A DNA stretch of 27,567 bases, from the NCBI GenBank assembly GCA_017532485.1, contig JAFXJE010000170.1, positions 1 to 27,567 of the forward strand. The letters run 5' to 3'. Positions 16,283 through 24,193 of this stretch are shown here, one piece after another. Made by a program: the position numbers and the translations under genes. This DNA is from Peptococcaceae bacterium. GTDB taxonomy: Bacteria > Bacillota > Peptococcia > Peptococcales > Peptococcaceae. The stretch's first letter is position 1; every line of letters starts with the position of its first letter. The notes beneath the pieces are model-generated. The model ran no database searches. It worked only from the letters and a program-made list of their open reading frames with translations, and had not been told where the DNA came from.

Positions 16283-17965
16283 GTGATTAAAGGTAAAGAT
16301 TTAAGACCTCGTGACCTGGGCATCATGGGTGGTCAGTTAACAGAATTAACTGTTGCTGATTTAAAACCATTACCAGCACCTTTTGATAAACCAGAAATGG
16401 AACCTGGCTTCAAAGCTCCTAAAGATAGCTGGAATGAAAAATTCAACAGCGATTTAGATGGTTTCATTGCTATTGATACATTTGAAAGACCAAAAACAAA
16501 AGAAGAAGAAGACGAACTGGTACAAAAATTCTTACGCGGCGTGGAAAAAATGTTGTCTTTAGATACCAACGCTGGTATTTTACAAGCATTAAACTTATCC
16601 ATGGAATACTGTGCTAAATGTAACACCTGTTCCAACGCTTGCCACATTTTCGAAGCTTCTAACGGCAACGAAATGTACCGTCCAACTTACCGTGCAGAAG
16701 TATTAAGAATGATTGTTAAAAAATACTTCGACAAAAACGGTAAATTAATCCCTGGCGGCAAAAATGATATCGTTGTTAAATTTATCGGTGGGGACATCGA
16801 CTTAAACTGGCAGACAGTTGCTCGTTTAGGTGAATTATCTTACCGTTGCAACTTGTGCCGTCGTTGTGCACAAACCTGTCCATTAGCTTTGGATAACGGT
16901 TTAATTGCTCGTGAAATTCGTAAAATTTTCAGCCAAGAAATGGGCTATGCTCCAATTCCTTTGCATGAAAAAGGTACTCAATTACAGCTGAAAACTGGTT
17001 CTTCCACAGGTATGTCTAAAGTTCCTTTCTTAGATACTGTAGAATTCTTAGACGAAGATGCTACTGATTTATTCGGTGAAGGCGTTACTGAATATAAAAC
17101 ACCTATGGACGTTGAAGGTGCTGACATTTTGTTAATCCACAATGCCGGTGAATTTAATGCTTGGCCTGAAAACCCAATGGCATTTACTATGTTATTCCAA
17201 GAAGCTGGTTTATCTTGGACTTTATCCAGTGAAATCTGTGGTTACGATAACGTAAACTATGGTTTATGGTATGATGATGCTCAATGTAAAAAAGTAGCTA
17301 TGAAACAAAATGAAGTAGCTAAAAAATTGGGCGTTAAACGCATCATGATTGCTGAATGTGGTCATGCTCATAAAGCAGCTGCTATCGCGGCTGACCGTTA
17401 CTATCCAGGCAGCGACCGTGTTCCTGTTCAAAGTTTCTTGCCATTAATGCGTGACTTAGTTCTGAACGGCACATTCGCTTTAGATCCAAACCGCAATGAC
17501 TTCCCTGTTGTTTTACATGACCCATGTAACTATGTTCGTCAAATGGGTATCGTAAAACCTCAACGTGATATCTTAAAAGCTATCATGAAACCTGGTCACT
17601 ACGGCAACATGGGTCTGCCATATTACGAAATGAAAGAACATGGCGTAAACAACTACTGCTGTGGTGGTGGTTCCGGTTTCGCTATCATGAACTCCATGAG
17701 CTTCCCAGCTTGGAGAGACAATGTAGCTCACAGAAAGAAATTATCTCAAATCTTAGAAGCATTCGGTCCTGAATTAATGGAAAATACCGATGTTCCTAAA
17801 TACATCTGTGCTCCATGCTCCAACTGTAAAGGTGCTATGCGTGATATCATTGAACACTATGAATTAGAACGCTTCAATGTTCATTACGGTGGTTTAGTTG
17901 AGTTAATTGTTAACGCAATGACTAAATACAGCACACCATTTATGGAATTCTTAAGAGATGAATAA
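16283..17965 (+). CDS. DsrK/HdrD-like iron-sulfur oxidoreductase subunit
   Basis: This 560-residue cytoplasmic protein has two [4Fe-4S] ferredoxin motifs, C110-x2-C-x2-C-x3-C120 (CAKCNTCSNAC) and C189-x2-C-x2-C-x3-C199 (CNLCRRCAQTC). They are followed by an HdrB/D-type catalytic region with cysteines in ICGYDN, AECGHAHK, HDPCNYVRQ, YCCGGGSG and CAPCSNC. That is the architecture of DsrK, TmcB and HdrD, which couple quinone or ferredoxin redox to a thiol/disulfide at a special 4Fe-4S cluster. I prefer the GTG at 16283 (GGAGG 8 nt upstream) to the in-frame ATG at 16268, whose AAGGA is too close. Reaction and partner are unknown. It forms an operon with the cytochrome b gene. Confidence 0.85.
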   Translation: MIKGKDLRPRDLGIMGGQLTELTVADLKPLPAPFDKPEMEPGFKAPKDSWNEKFNSDLDGFIAIDTFERPKTKEEEDELVQKFLRGVEKMLSLDTNAGILQALNLSMEYCAKCNTCSNACHIFEASNGNEMYRPTYRAEVLRMIVKKYFDKNGKLIPGGKNDIVVKFIGGDIDLNWQTVARLGELSYRCNLCRRCAQTCPLALDNGLIAREIRKIFSQEMGYAPIPLHEKGTQLQLKTGSSTGMSKVPFLDTVEFLDEDATDLFGEGVTEYKTPMDVEGADILLIHNAGEFNAWPENPMAFTMLFQEAGLSWTLSSEICGYDNVNYGLWYDDAQCKKVAMKQNEVAKKLGVKRIMIAECGHAHKAAAIAADRYYPGSDRVPVQSFLPLMRDLVLNGTFALDPNRNDFPVVLHDPCNYVRQMGIVKPQRDILKAIMKPGHYGNMGLPYYEMKEHGVNNYCCGGGSGFAIMNSMSFPAWRDNVAHRKKLSQILEAFGPELMENTDVPKYICAPCSNCKGAMRDIIEHYELERFNVHYGGLVELIVNAMTKYSTPFMEFLRDE

Positions 17966-17971
17966 TCTTTG

Positions 17972-18013
17972 AAATGAGAAAAGCTAGGACTTTTGTCCTA
18001 GCTTTTCTCATTT
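17972..18013. terminator. Bidirectional terminator between convergent operons
   Basis: A perfect 19-bp stem (17972-17990 with 17995-18013) closes a TTTT loop. A-rich on one side and T-rich on the other, it can end transcription from both the DsrK-like gene and the MinD-like operon. Confidence 0.92.
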
Positions 18014-18016
18014 AAC

Positions 18017-18056
18017 ATACCCCTCCTACCTGACTAAAAAGGCATTAAGGCGGGCT
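18017..18056. repeat. Intergenic hairpin repeat, copy 2 (degenerate)
   Basis: CCCCTCCTACCTGA at 18020-18033 is identical to 12022-12035. The right side (TTAAGGCGGG) pairs only partly with the left arm (CCC-CCT/AGG-GGG with mismatches). It probably derives from the same element as 12019-12061. It sits directly next to the bidirectional terminator. Confidence 0.45.
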
Positions 18057-18070
18057 CAAATATTGATGGA

Positions 18071-18991
18071 TTACCACAAGAGCCATTTTTCAGCAAAGTT
18101 TTCGCGTTGTTCAGGTTCTTTTCCTGCATGCAGCAACAATTCCATCGTCTTGCGATAAACCTCTTGGATAGCCTGACTTGCCGGGCTTTCTTCTACTTCT
18201 ATCAAGGTTTTCCCCTGATTAACAGCTGCAATAGCACGGGCATCAAAAGGAATCTTGCCCACCATTGGCAAACCATAAAGCTCGCAAAACCCTTCTATTT
18301 CCGCAGTCTGTTCCAAACCTGTATCATAACGATTTATGCAAACGGCAATCTGAGGCTTAAAAATTTCTGCTGTTTGGATTATACGCTGCAAATCGCTCAT
18401 TCCTGCTAAAGAAGGTTCCGTTACTATTAAAACCATATCCACACCACTTAATGACGCTATTACTGGACAACCAGTCCCAGGTGAACCGTCAATAACAGCA
18501 ACCTCAGCCTCTCTTCCTGCTTTTTTCATCGCTTTTTTTACTTGGGTAACTAACATACCAGAATTGCCATGCCCCATTTTCAACTGTGCCGTCGAAAAAA
18601 CTGGCTTTTGCTCATACAAAACCATCTGTCCAGCAACCATTTCCCGCATACTTACTGCTTCCGTCAGACAAACCAAAGTACAGACTGCACAGCCTTCACA
18701 AAGATAATTATCTACCTGATAACCCTTTTCCTTTTTTTGAATAGCCTGAAAAACACAATGTTCAGCACATTGACCACATTGCTGACATTTACCTTGGTCA
18801 ATAACTGCTTTTGCCAAGCCATGATAATCTGTGCGTTTGCCTTCATCAGTGCGAGTAGTGACCAAATGCAAATTTGGAGCATCCACATCACAATCAGCAT
18901 AGGCTTCGGCTTGCGCTAAGCGAATAAATGAGGAAGCTATGGTTGTCTTACCCGTACCACCTTTACCACTTAAAATTAATAACTGTTTCAT
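18071..18991 (-). CDS. MinD-type ATPase with inserted 2[4Fe-4S] ferredoxin domain (second paralogue)
   Basis: This 306-residue cytoplasmic protein starts with the deviant Walker A GKGGTGKT (9-16) and DCDVDAPN, as in Mrp/MinD/NifH-like ATPases. Two ferredoxin cluster motifs are inserted (C69/C72/C75/C79 and C98/C101/C104/C108), then the ATPase core resumes (IDGSPGTGCPV, LIVTEPSLAGMSDLQR). Proteins of this type (COG1149) occur in anaerobes and are thought to act in Fe-S cluster or electron-transfer assembly; the role is not established. The usual Pro after the last cluster cysteine is Leu. The ATG at 18991 overlaps the upstream TGA by 4 nt, with GAGGTG 8 nt before it, so it is coupled to its paralogue. 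Confidence 0.85.
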   Translation of the reverse strand: MKQLLILSGKGGTGKTTIASSFIRLAQAEAYADCDVDAPNLHLVTTRTDEGKRTDYHGLAKAVIDQGKCQQCGQCAEHCVFQAIQKKEKGYQVDNYLCEGCAVCTLVCLTEAVSMREMVAGQMVLYEQKPVFSTAQLKMGHGNSGMLVTQVKKAMKKAGREAEVAVIDGSPGTGCPVIASLSGVDMVLIVTEPSLAGMSDLQRIIQTAEIFKPQIAVCINRYDTGLEQTAEIEGFCELYGLPMVGKIPFDARAIAAVNQGKTLIEVEESPASQAIQEVYRKTMELLLHAGKEPEQRENFAEKWLLW

Positions 18992-19833
18992 AGGCAAGAC
19001 ACCTCTTTTTCTATTCGTGCTAATAATTGACGAAAACGCTGCGCATATATAGCCTTTTCCTTAGCTAAGATACCACCTTTGCCGTTAATTCTACCAATTT
19101 CTTCATCATAGGTTAAGCGTTCTAAAATCGGGATATTATGTTCAAGGCAGAACTCTTCCGAAGGATTTTCTTCGGTAAAACATTTATTTAAAACAACTCC
19201 ACAAGGCTTACCAAAAAGCTTACTTAATTCATAAACCATAGCCAAATTGTGCTGCCCAAAGGTTGTTGCTTCTGCTACCAAAAGACAATAATCGGCATCT
19301 TGAATACTTTCCATAACCACACAAGCACTGCCTGGAGGACAATCAATAATAGTCAATTTTACTTCTTCCTGCTTACTTTTTGCTATTAATTCCCGAATAA
19401 TCGGCACCCCTGATTCTTCCCCCAATTTTAAGACGCCTGTATAAATCTTGCCGTTAGCTATAATTCCTTTTTCGACATAACCAACAATTTTTTCTTGTTG
19501 ACTAACTGCTCCGACAGGACAGAGCAATTCACAGCCACCACAAGGGTGGCAAACATCAGGAAATAATACAGCCTTTTCTTCAATTAATGCCAATGCATTA
19601 AAGCGGCAAAAATCTACGCATTTTCGACAGCCGATACATAAATCCGCTTTAATTTGTGGTATCGTTACTTTTACCGTTTGTTCTTCTGTTGCCTCCGGCT
19701 CTAAAAATAATCTGCCGTTCGGTTCTTCTACATCACAATCTAAATAAACTACTTCTTGAGCAACCGCTGCTAAATTAACAGCTACCATAGTTTTACCAGT
19801 GCCGCCTTTACCACTTAAAACTGCTATTTTCAT
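18988..19833 (-). CDS. MinD-type ATPase with inserted 2[4Fe-4S] ferredoxin domain (first paralogue)
   Basis: This is a 281-residue paralogue of the following gene. Deviant Walker A GKGGTGKT lies at 8-15, DCDVEEPNG follows, and then come ferredoxin motifs C66/C69/C72/C76 and C95/C98/C101/C105 (the last with the usual CP). The core then continues with IIDCPPGSACVVMESI and LLVAEATTFGQHNLAM. It has AAGGAG 7 nt before its ATG, 11 nt after the NifX-like gene. The tandem pair probably works as a heterodimer, since P-loop ATPases of this family dimerise through the nucleotide; that is inference. Its C-terminus overlaps the next start by 4 nt. Confidence 0.85.
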   Translation of the reverse strand: MKIAVLSGKGGTGKTMVAVNLAAVAQEVVYLDCDVEEPNGRLFLEPEATEEQTVKVTIPQIKADLCIGCRKCVDFCRFNALALIEEKAVLFPDVCHPCGGCELLCPVGAVSQQEKIVGYVEKGIIANGKIYTGVLKLGEESGVPIIRELIAKSKQEEVKLTIIDCPPGSACVVMESIQDADYCLLVAEATTFGQHNLAMVYELSKLFGKPCGVVLNKCFTEENPSEEFCLEHNIPILERLTYDEEIGRINGKGGILAKEKAIYAQRFRQLLARIEKEVSCL

Positions 19834-19844
19834 CTTTCTGCTCC

Positions 19845-20198
19845 TTAATGACGGCTGGCATGTGGGGTTATTTCCATTGTCAATTTTCCAGCAAGGAAAG
19901 CACTCAGGTTTTCCTCAACAGTAGCATATTGAGTTTGATACAGCTTAATTTTAGCTTGATTTAACACTTGAGCCGCATTTTCCCCACATTGTGGAGCTAA
20001 AAGCACCTCTACACCTGCATCTATCAAGAGCTGCGCTGCTTTAATGCCTGCACCGCCCTGCATAGCAATGCCACTATTATCCAGCCAACTCCCCTCTGCT
20101 GTTTCTTCCTGCCAAACATAAAAATAATCGGCACGCCCAAAAGTATCCGCAACTAAACTATCTAATTCTCTATCTTCACTCGGTATCGCAATTTTCAA
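19845..20198 (-). CDS. NifX/NifB-like (dinitrogenase iron-molybdenum cofactor family) protein
   Basis: This 117-residue protein has the family signature MKIAIPSED, then DTFGRADYFYVW, NSGIAMQGGAGIKAAQLLIDAGVEVLLAPQCGENAAQVL, typical of the NifX/NafY fold (PF02579). Members outside nitrogen fixation are common in anaerobes next to MinD-ferredoxin ATPases, and probably bind or carry Fe-S precursors. I place the start at the TTG (20198), 8 nt after GGAG, because the family begins M-K-I-A; the longest frame begins three codons earlier at a GTG inside the ribosome site. It is the first gene of a three-gene operon. No nif genes are present, so nitrogen fixation is not implied. Confidence 0.85.
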   Translation of the reverse strand: MKIAIPSEDRELDSLVADTFGRADYFYVWQEETAEGSWLDNSGIAMQGGAGIKAAQLLIDAGVEVLLAPQCGENAAQVLNQAKIKLYQTQYATVEENLSAFLAGKLTMEITPHASRH

Positions 20199-20234
20199 AA
20201 TAATCACTCCATTTCACTTACTTTCGCTGCGTTC

Positions 20235-20264
20235 ATTTTACAAGATAAGCACTCAACTTGTCAA
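20235..20264 (-). promoter_or_regulatory. Promoter of the NifX-like / MinD-like operon
   Basis: The minus strand shows a perfect TTGACA (20264-20259), an 18-nt spacer and TAAAAT (20240-20235), 37 nt upstream of the TTG start. Confidence 0.7.
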
Positions 20265-20288
20265 TTTTCCTCTCCTCCTGCATAATAC

Positions 20289-20318
20289 TTGCATGGTTAA
20301 CAAATTTTGTGTTAAAAT
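20289..20318 (+). promoter_or_regulatory. Promoter of the M29 aminopeptidase operon (candidate)
   Basis: TTGCAT (20289-20294), 18 nt, TAAAAT (20313-20318). A second option is TTAACA (20297-20302) with GATAAT (20322-20327). The two cannot be separated by eye. Confidence 0.45.
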
Positions 20319-20366
20319 AATGATAATGTCTATTTAAAATATTTATCAATGAAAGGATGTGTTCCC

Positions 20367-21476
20367 ATGGATTCCAGAATCCAGGATTTAGCTCACAATC
20401 TCGTATCTTATTCTTGTCGCCTAGAAGCTGGCGAAAAAGTTTTAATTCATGTTTTCGGTCAATCTGCTTATCCTTTAGCTCAGGCTTTAGTTAAAGAAAC
20501 TTATAAAGCTGGTGCTATCCCTTATGTTCAGCTGGAGGATTATTCTATCAATCGTCAGCTGTTATTAGGCTGCACAGAAGAACAATTGGCATTTAGCAAT
20601 CGTTTAGAATTGGAACGCATGAAAGAAATGGATGCTTATATCGGCATTCGTGCTTCTGATAACATTAGTGAATTATCTGATGTACCACAAGATAAATTAA
20701 AATTAAACAATGCTTTAAGCCACGAAGTCTTAGAGGAACGCGTAAACAACACCAAATGGGTTGTTCTTCGCTATCCAAACAATTCTATGGCACAATTAGC
20801 CAATACCAGTTTGGAAGACTTTGAAGACTTCTATTTCAATGTTTGTAACTTAGATTACGGTAAAATGTCTGTAGCTATGGATAACTTGGTTGATTTAATG
20901 AACAGAACTGATAAAGTTCGTATCGTTGGCCAAGGTACTGACCTTACTTTCTCCATCAAGGATATTCCTGCAATTAAATGCGATGGTAAGGCTAACATTC
21001 CTGATGGGGAAGTTTACGCTGCACCTGTAAAAACTTCCGTTAACGGCTATATTACCTATAACACACCTTCTGTTTACCAAGGAACTACTTACGAAAATAT
21101 TTATTTTGAATTTAAAGATGGCAAAATTGTTAAAGCAACTGCCAACTATACTGATAAAATCAATGCTGTTTTAGATAGCGACGAAGGTGCTCGTTATATC
21201 GGTGAATTTGCTATTGGGGTTAACCCTTATATTTTAAATCCAATGAAAGATACTCTTTTCGATGAAAAAATCATGGGCAGTATTCATTTGACCCCAGGCA
21301 GCTGCTATGAAGATGCTGATAATGGCAACCAATCTCAAATCCACTGGGATTTAGTTTATATTCAAACTCCTGAATATGGTGGCGGCGAAATTTATTTTGA
21401 TGATGTTTTAATTCGCAAAGACGGTCTTTTCGTTTTAGAAGAATTAGCTTGTCTAAATCCTGAGCAACTAAAATAA
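20367..21476 (+). CDS. M29 family metallo-aminopeptidase (AmpS/PepS type)
   Basis: This is a 369-residue cytoplasmic aminopeptidase of the thermophilic M29 family, which removes N-terminal residues using a two-metal centre. Family landmarks are the N-terminus MDSRIQDLAHNLVSYSCRLE, GTDLTFSI, NIPDGEVYAAPVKTSVNG (a metal-ligand region), IGEFAIGVNP and the C-terminal HLTPGSCYEDADNGNQSQIHWD. I chose the ATG at 20367 over the one at 20349 because AAAGGA lies about 10 nt upstream of it (and after the first ATG) and because homologues begin M-D-x-R. A lipoprotein hydrolase gene starts 14 nt after the stop, suggesting an operon. Confidence 0.92.
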   Translation: MDSRIQDLAHNLVSYSCRLEAGEKVLIHVFGQSAYPLAQALVKETYKAGAIPYVQLEDYSINRQLLLGCTEEQLAFSNRLELERMKEMDAYIGIRASDNISELSDVPQDKLKLNNALSHEVLEERVNNTKWVVLRYPNNSMAQLANTSLEDFEDFYFNVCNLDYGKMSVAMDNLVDLMNRTDKVRIVGQGTDLTFSIKDIPAIKCDGKANIPDGEVYAAPVKTSVNGYITYNTPSVYQGTTYENIYFEFKDGKIVKATANYTDKINAVLDSDEGARYIGEFAIGVNPYILNPMKDTLFDEKIMGSIHLTPGSCYEDADNGNQSQIHWDLVYIQTPEYGGGEIYFDDVLIRKDGLFVLEELACLNPEQLK

Positions 21477-21490
21477 TGAGGTGAGCTTTT

Positions 21491-22855
21491 ATGAGCAAGA
21501 AACTGTTATGCACCTTGCTTCTGCTTACATTTGGTTTATTTCTTATTGCTTGCAGCGCTGATAAACCGACTAACGAAACGACAGCAACAGACCAAACTAA
21601 TTATTCTCAACTTTCGGTTACTGCTGTCAGCAAACTTACTTCCGGCGACTTAACTAATTTTTATCAAATGTTTGATAAAAATATGAAAAAGGCTTTACCG
21701 GAAAGTGATTTAAAAAGTATCTGGGCAGATTTAATTAAACAATATGGTGCTTTTCAATATTATGCTTCTGATTTTAAATTAACTAATCAAGATGGTCATA
21801 CGGTAGCTACCATTCCTTGTACTTTCGAAAATCAGACGCTCGATATCTTACTAAGCTTTAACAGCAACGGTGAAATTTCCGGTTTGTATTTTACCGAGAA
21901 TAATAACACTAACAATCGTCTGCGTTTAGAAAACGATACTGAAGTCTCCTTCACTTCTGGTGAATATTCTATCTCCGGTTCTTTAAATTTGCCTAACGGT
22001 GATGGTCCTTTCCCATTAGTTATTTTAGTTCATGGCTCAGGTCCATCTGACCGCAACGAACAAATTGGTCCTAATCAGCCATTTATGGATATAGCTGCAC
22101 AGCTTTCTGAAGCTGGTATAGCTTCTTTGCGCTATGACAAACGTACCTATACTTATGCTAAAGAATTAGCTGCCTTGACCGATGTTACTGTGCAGGATGA
22201 AACTATTGATGATGTTTTGGCTGCATTTGAATTTGCTGCTGCTTTACCAGATATCGATGCTGAACGCATCTACATTGCTGGTCATAGTTTAGGTGGTTAC
22301 TTAATGCCGAGAATTGCTAAGCAGACACCAAATGCTGCTGGTTATATTATGTTGGCAGCTTCAGCTAGACCACTGGAAGATTTGGTGTTAGAGCAAACCC
22401 AGTATATTTTATCTGTCGATAAAACTACTACCCAAGAAGACAAGGATAAATTGTTGCAGCAAACAGAAAAAACAATTAATCTGATTAAAAATTTAACTCC
22501 TGACAGTGATTTAACGGCTGACCAACTACTTAATGTGCCGGTTTCTTATTGGCTTGATTTACAAAAATATGAGCCATTAACGATGATAACACAAGTTGAA
22601 AAACCAATCTTAATTATGCAAGGTGGCCGCGATTACCAAGTAACAGTTACTGATTATCAGCTATGGCAAGAAGCCTTGGCTGATAAAGAAAATGTTGCTT
22701 TTTGCTACTATGATAATCTTAATCATTTGTTCATGTCGGGTACAGGTAAGAGTACACCAAACGAATACCAAACTAAAGGTACTGTCAATGAACAAGCTGT
22801 TCAAGATATGATTAATTTTATCCTAGGGCTTTCTCCGACACCACGGAAAGAGTAG
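21491..22855 (+). CDS. Lipoprotein alpha/beta hydrolase with N-terminal DUF3887-like domain
   Basis: This 454-residue protein has a lipoprotein signal (LFLIAC, Cys21), so Lgt should anchor it in the membrane. Residues ~40-140 resemble a DUF3887-type domain (SKLTSGDLTNFYQMF). From ~160 an alpha/beta hydrolase follows: the oxyanion region VHGSGPSDRNE (180-190), nucleophile elbow GHSLGG (264-269, Ser266), a late QGGRDYQV (Asp) and LNHLF (His). This completes a Ser-Asp-His triad of the dienelactone-hydrolase or acyl-hydrolase type; the substrate is unknown. GAGGTGAG lies 5 nt before the ATG, 14 nt downstream of the M29 gene, so they are probably co-transcribed. It ends at a strong terminator. Confidence 0.85.
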   Translation: MSKKLLCTLLLLTFGLFLIACSADKPTNETTATDQTNYSQLSVTAVSKLTSGDLTNFYQMFDKNMKKALPESDLKSIWADLIKQYGAFQYYASDFKLTNQDGHTVATIPCTFENQTLDILLSFNSNGEISGLYFTENNNTNNRLRLENDTEVSFTSGEYSISGSLNLPNGDGPFPLVILVHGSGPSDRNEQIGPNQPFMDIAAQLSEAGIASLRYDKRTYTYAKELAALTDVTVQDETIDDVLAAFEFAAALPDIDAERIYIAGHSLGGYLMPRIAKQTPNAAGYIMLAASARPLEDLVLEQTQYILSVDKTTTQEDKDKLLQQTEKTINLIKNLTPDSDLTADQLLNVPVSYWLDLQKYEPLTMITQVEKPILIMQGGRDYQVTVTDYQLWQEALADKENVAFCYYDNLNHLFMSGTGKSTPNEYQTKGTVNEQAVQDMINFILGLSPTPRKE

Positions 22856-22868
22856 TTTGAATCCCCCC

Positions 22869-22915
22869 AGCCCCCATTACTTGGAAGAAAATCGCCAAGC
22901 AAGGGGGGCTTTTTA
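22869..22915 (+). terminator. Terminator of the hydrolase gene; intergenic hairpin repeat, copy 3
   Basis: AGCCCCC (22869-22875) pairs with GGGGGCT (22904-22910), and an inner CTTGG (22880-22884) pairs with CCAAG (22895-22899) over loop AAGAAAATCG. T-rich sequence follows. It shares its layout and loop with 12019-12061, with compensating changes in the inner stem. Confidence 0.85.
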
Positions 22916-23001
22916 TTGTATTCATCTTTGCTCAGCTGGGGATTGATTATCTTTTTCTCATATTTTTCTCTTTCCTGCTCATATAATAAAGCAGGTGATG
23001 T

Positions 23002-24096
23002 ATGATGAAAAATTTAGCTCACTATAGCTTAACAGCCTTTATTCTCTTCCTTTTCCTCGCGACTATTTGTTTTCCCCAAGCTGTCTATCAAGGCGCAATG
23101 CAGGGATTGGAAACTTGGGCTTATCACTTAGTTCCTTCCCTTTTACCCTTTTTCATTATTGCTGAGTTATTTATTTCTGGTGGTCTTGTTCGCTATTTGG
23201 GATTTTGCTTGGAACCTGTTATGCGCCCCCTATTTCGCCTACCAGGCGAAGCAGCTTTGGCTGTCGTATTAGGCTTCACCTCCGGCTTTCCTATGGGTGC
23301 TTTGCTGACAGCCTCTCTTTATGAACAACAACTTTGTACCAAAGAAGAAGCTTCTCGTTTAGTTGCTTTCACCAATAATGCCAGTCCTCTTTTTCTTTTA
23401 ATTGCTGTACCCTTAACTATGTTAAAACAGCCACAATGGGGAGTTTTGCTGTTGTTATCTCATTATGGAGCTAATCTTATCCTGGGTATCCTTTTAGGAA
23501 TCTTCAGTTATAAGCTCCACCCCTACCAAACTTATTCGCACCAAATTCATCACCAATATTCAACTAATGTACCTCCTTTAACCTTACTTCACTTTCCACA
23601 GATGTTGACTAATGCCATTCAAAAGGGTTTGAAAAATATTTTTTCTATTGGTGGTTTCGTCCTCTTTTTTTCTATTCTCCTTGCTTTAGGCAACAACATT
23701 TTTCCTTTCTTGGCTGGCTTTTTGACACCTCTTTTAGAAATGACTTTAGGCAGTAATTACATTGCCGAACAAAATCTATCTCCCACATTGAAACTAATGC
23801 TGATTAGCTTTGTTGTCGGTTGGAGCGGTCTCTCCATTCAAATGCAAGTATTGGGCATTTTAACACCATTAGAAATACCTTATCACTTTTATTTACTTTG
23901 CCGCCCTTTGCAAGGTATTTTAGCAGCTTTACTTGCAGGAAGCTTATATACCTTTGCTCCCGTTTTAACACCTGTAGGAGTTGAATTCACCCTATTTCAC
24001 GCCCAGTTCTTCACGCCTTATTTTTTCCCTAGCTGCGCTTTTATCTTTCTCATTTGCTTACTCCCCTTAGGATTACTAAAAAAAAGAAAAAAATAA
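23002..24096 (+). CDS. ylbJ: YlbJ-like nucleoside-recognition (Gate domain) membrane protein
   Basis: This is a 364-residue polytopic membrane protein with about eight hydrophobic segments and the sequence pattern of sporulation integral membrane protein YlbJ: LETWAYHLVPSLLPFFIIAELFISGG, EPVMRPLFRLPGEAAL, LGFTSGFPMGALL and EASRLVAFTNNASPLFL. In Bacillus YlbJ is needed for spore cortex formation or spore envelope integrity; homologues also occur in lineages where sporulation is unclear. No other sporulation gene is visible here. AGGTGA lies 3 nt before the first ATG (23002) and 6 nt before the second (23005), so the start is uncertain by one codon. TATAAT (22982-22987) lies just upstream, without a good -35. 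Confidence 0.82.
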   Translation: MMKNLAHYSLTAFILFLFLATICFPQAVYQGAMQGLETWAYHLVPSLLPFFIIAELFISGGLVRYLGFCLEPVMRPLFRLPGEAALAVVLGFTSGFPMGALLTASLYEQQLCTKEEASRLVAFTNNASPLFLLIAVPLTMLKQPQWGVLLLLSHYGANLILGILLGIFSYKLHPYQTYSHQIHHQYSTNVPPLTLLHFPQMLTNAIQKGLKNIFSIGGFVLFFSILLALGNNIFPFLAGFLTPLLEMTLGSNYIAEQNLSPTLKLMLISFVVGWSGLSIQMQVLGILTPLEIPYHFYLLCRPLQGILAALLAGSLYTFAPVLTPVGVEFTLFHAQFFTPYFFPSCAFIFLICLLPLGLLKKRKK

Positions 24097-24142
24097 TCTG
24101 TCCTCATAAAAAAAACATCTGTCTTTTAATCTCAAAAAATGC

Positions 24143-24148
24143 TATACT
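24143..24148 (+). promoter_or_regulatory. Candidate -10 of the diguanylate cyclase gene
   Basis: TATACT at 24143-24148 lies 46 nt before the ATG. The hexamer 17 nt upstream (TGTCTT) is a poor -35. GGAG seven nt before the ATG at 24194 is the ribosome site. Confidence 0.35.
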
Positions 24149-24193
24149 ATATATACTTATTTTTGTTTATACAGTACAGATTGGAGTTTTTTT

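Noticed and set aside
18569..18919. 116-residue plus-strand ORF inside the MinD-like gene
   Set aside because: It is antisense to a well-supported gene and has a low-complexity composition with no motif or start signal.
19845..20198. Evidence for nitrogen fixation from the NifX-like gene
   Set aside because: The family is widespread outside nif clusters and no nitrogenase gene is present.
20314..20331. Fur-box-like AATAATGATAATGTCTAT before the M29 gene
   Set aside because: Only loose NATWAT hexamers in very AT-rich sequence, upstream of a gene with no iron link.
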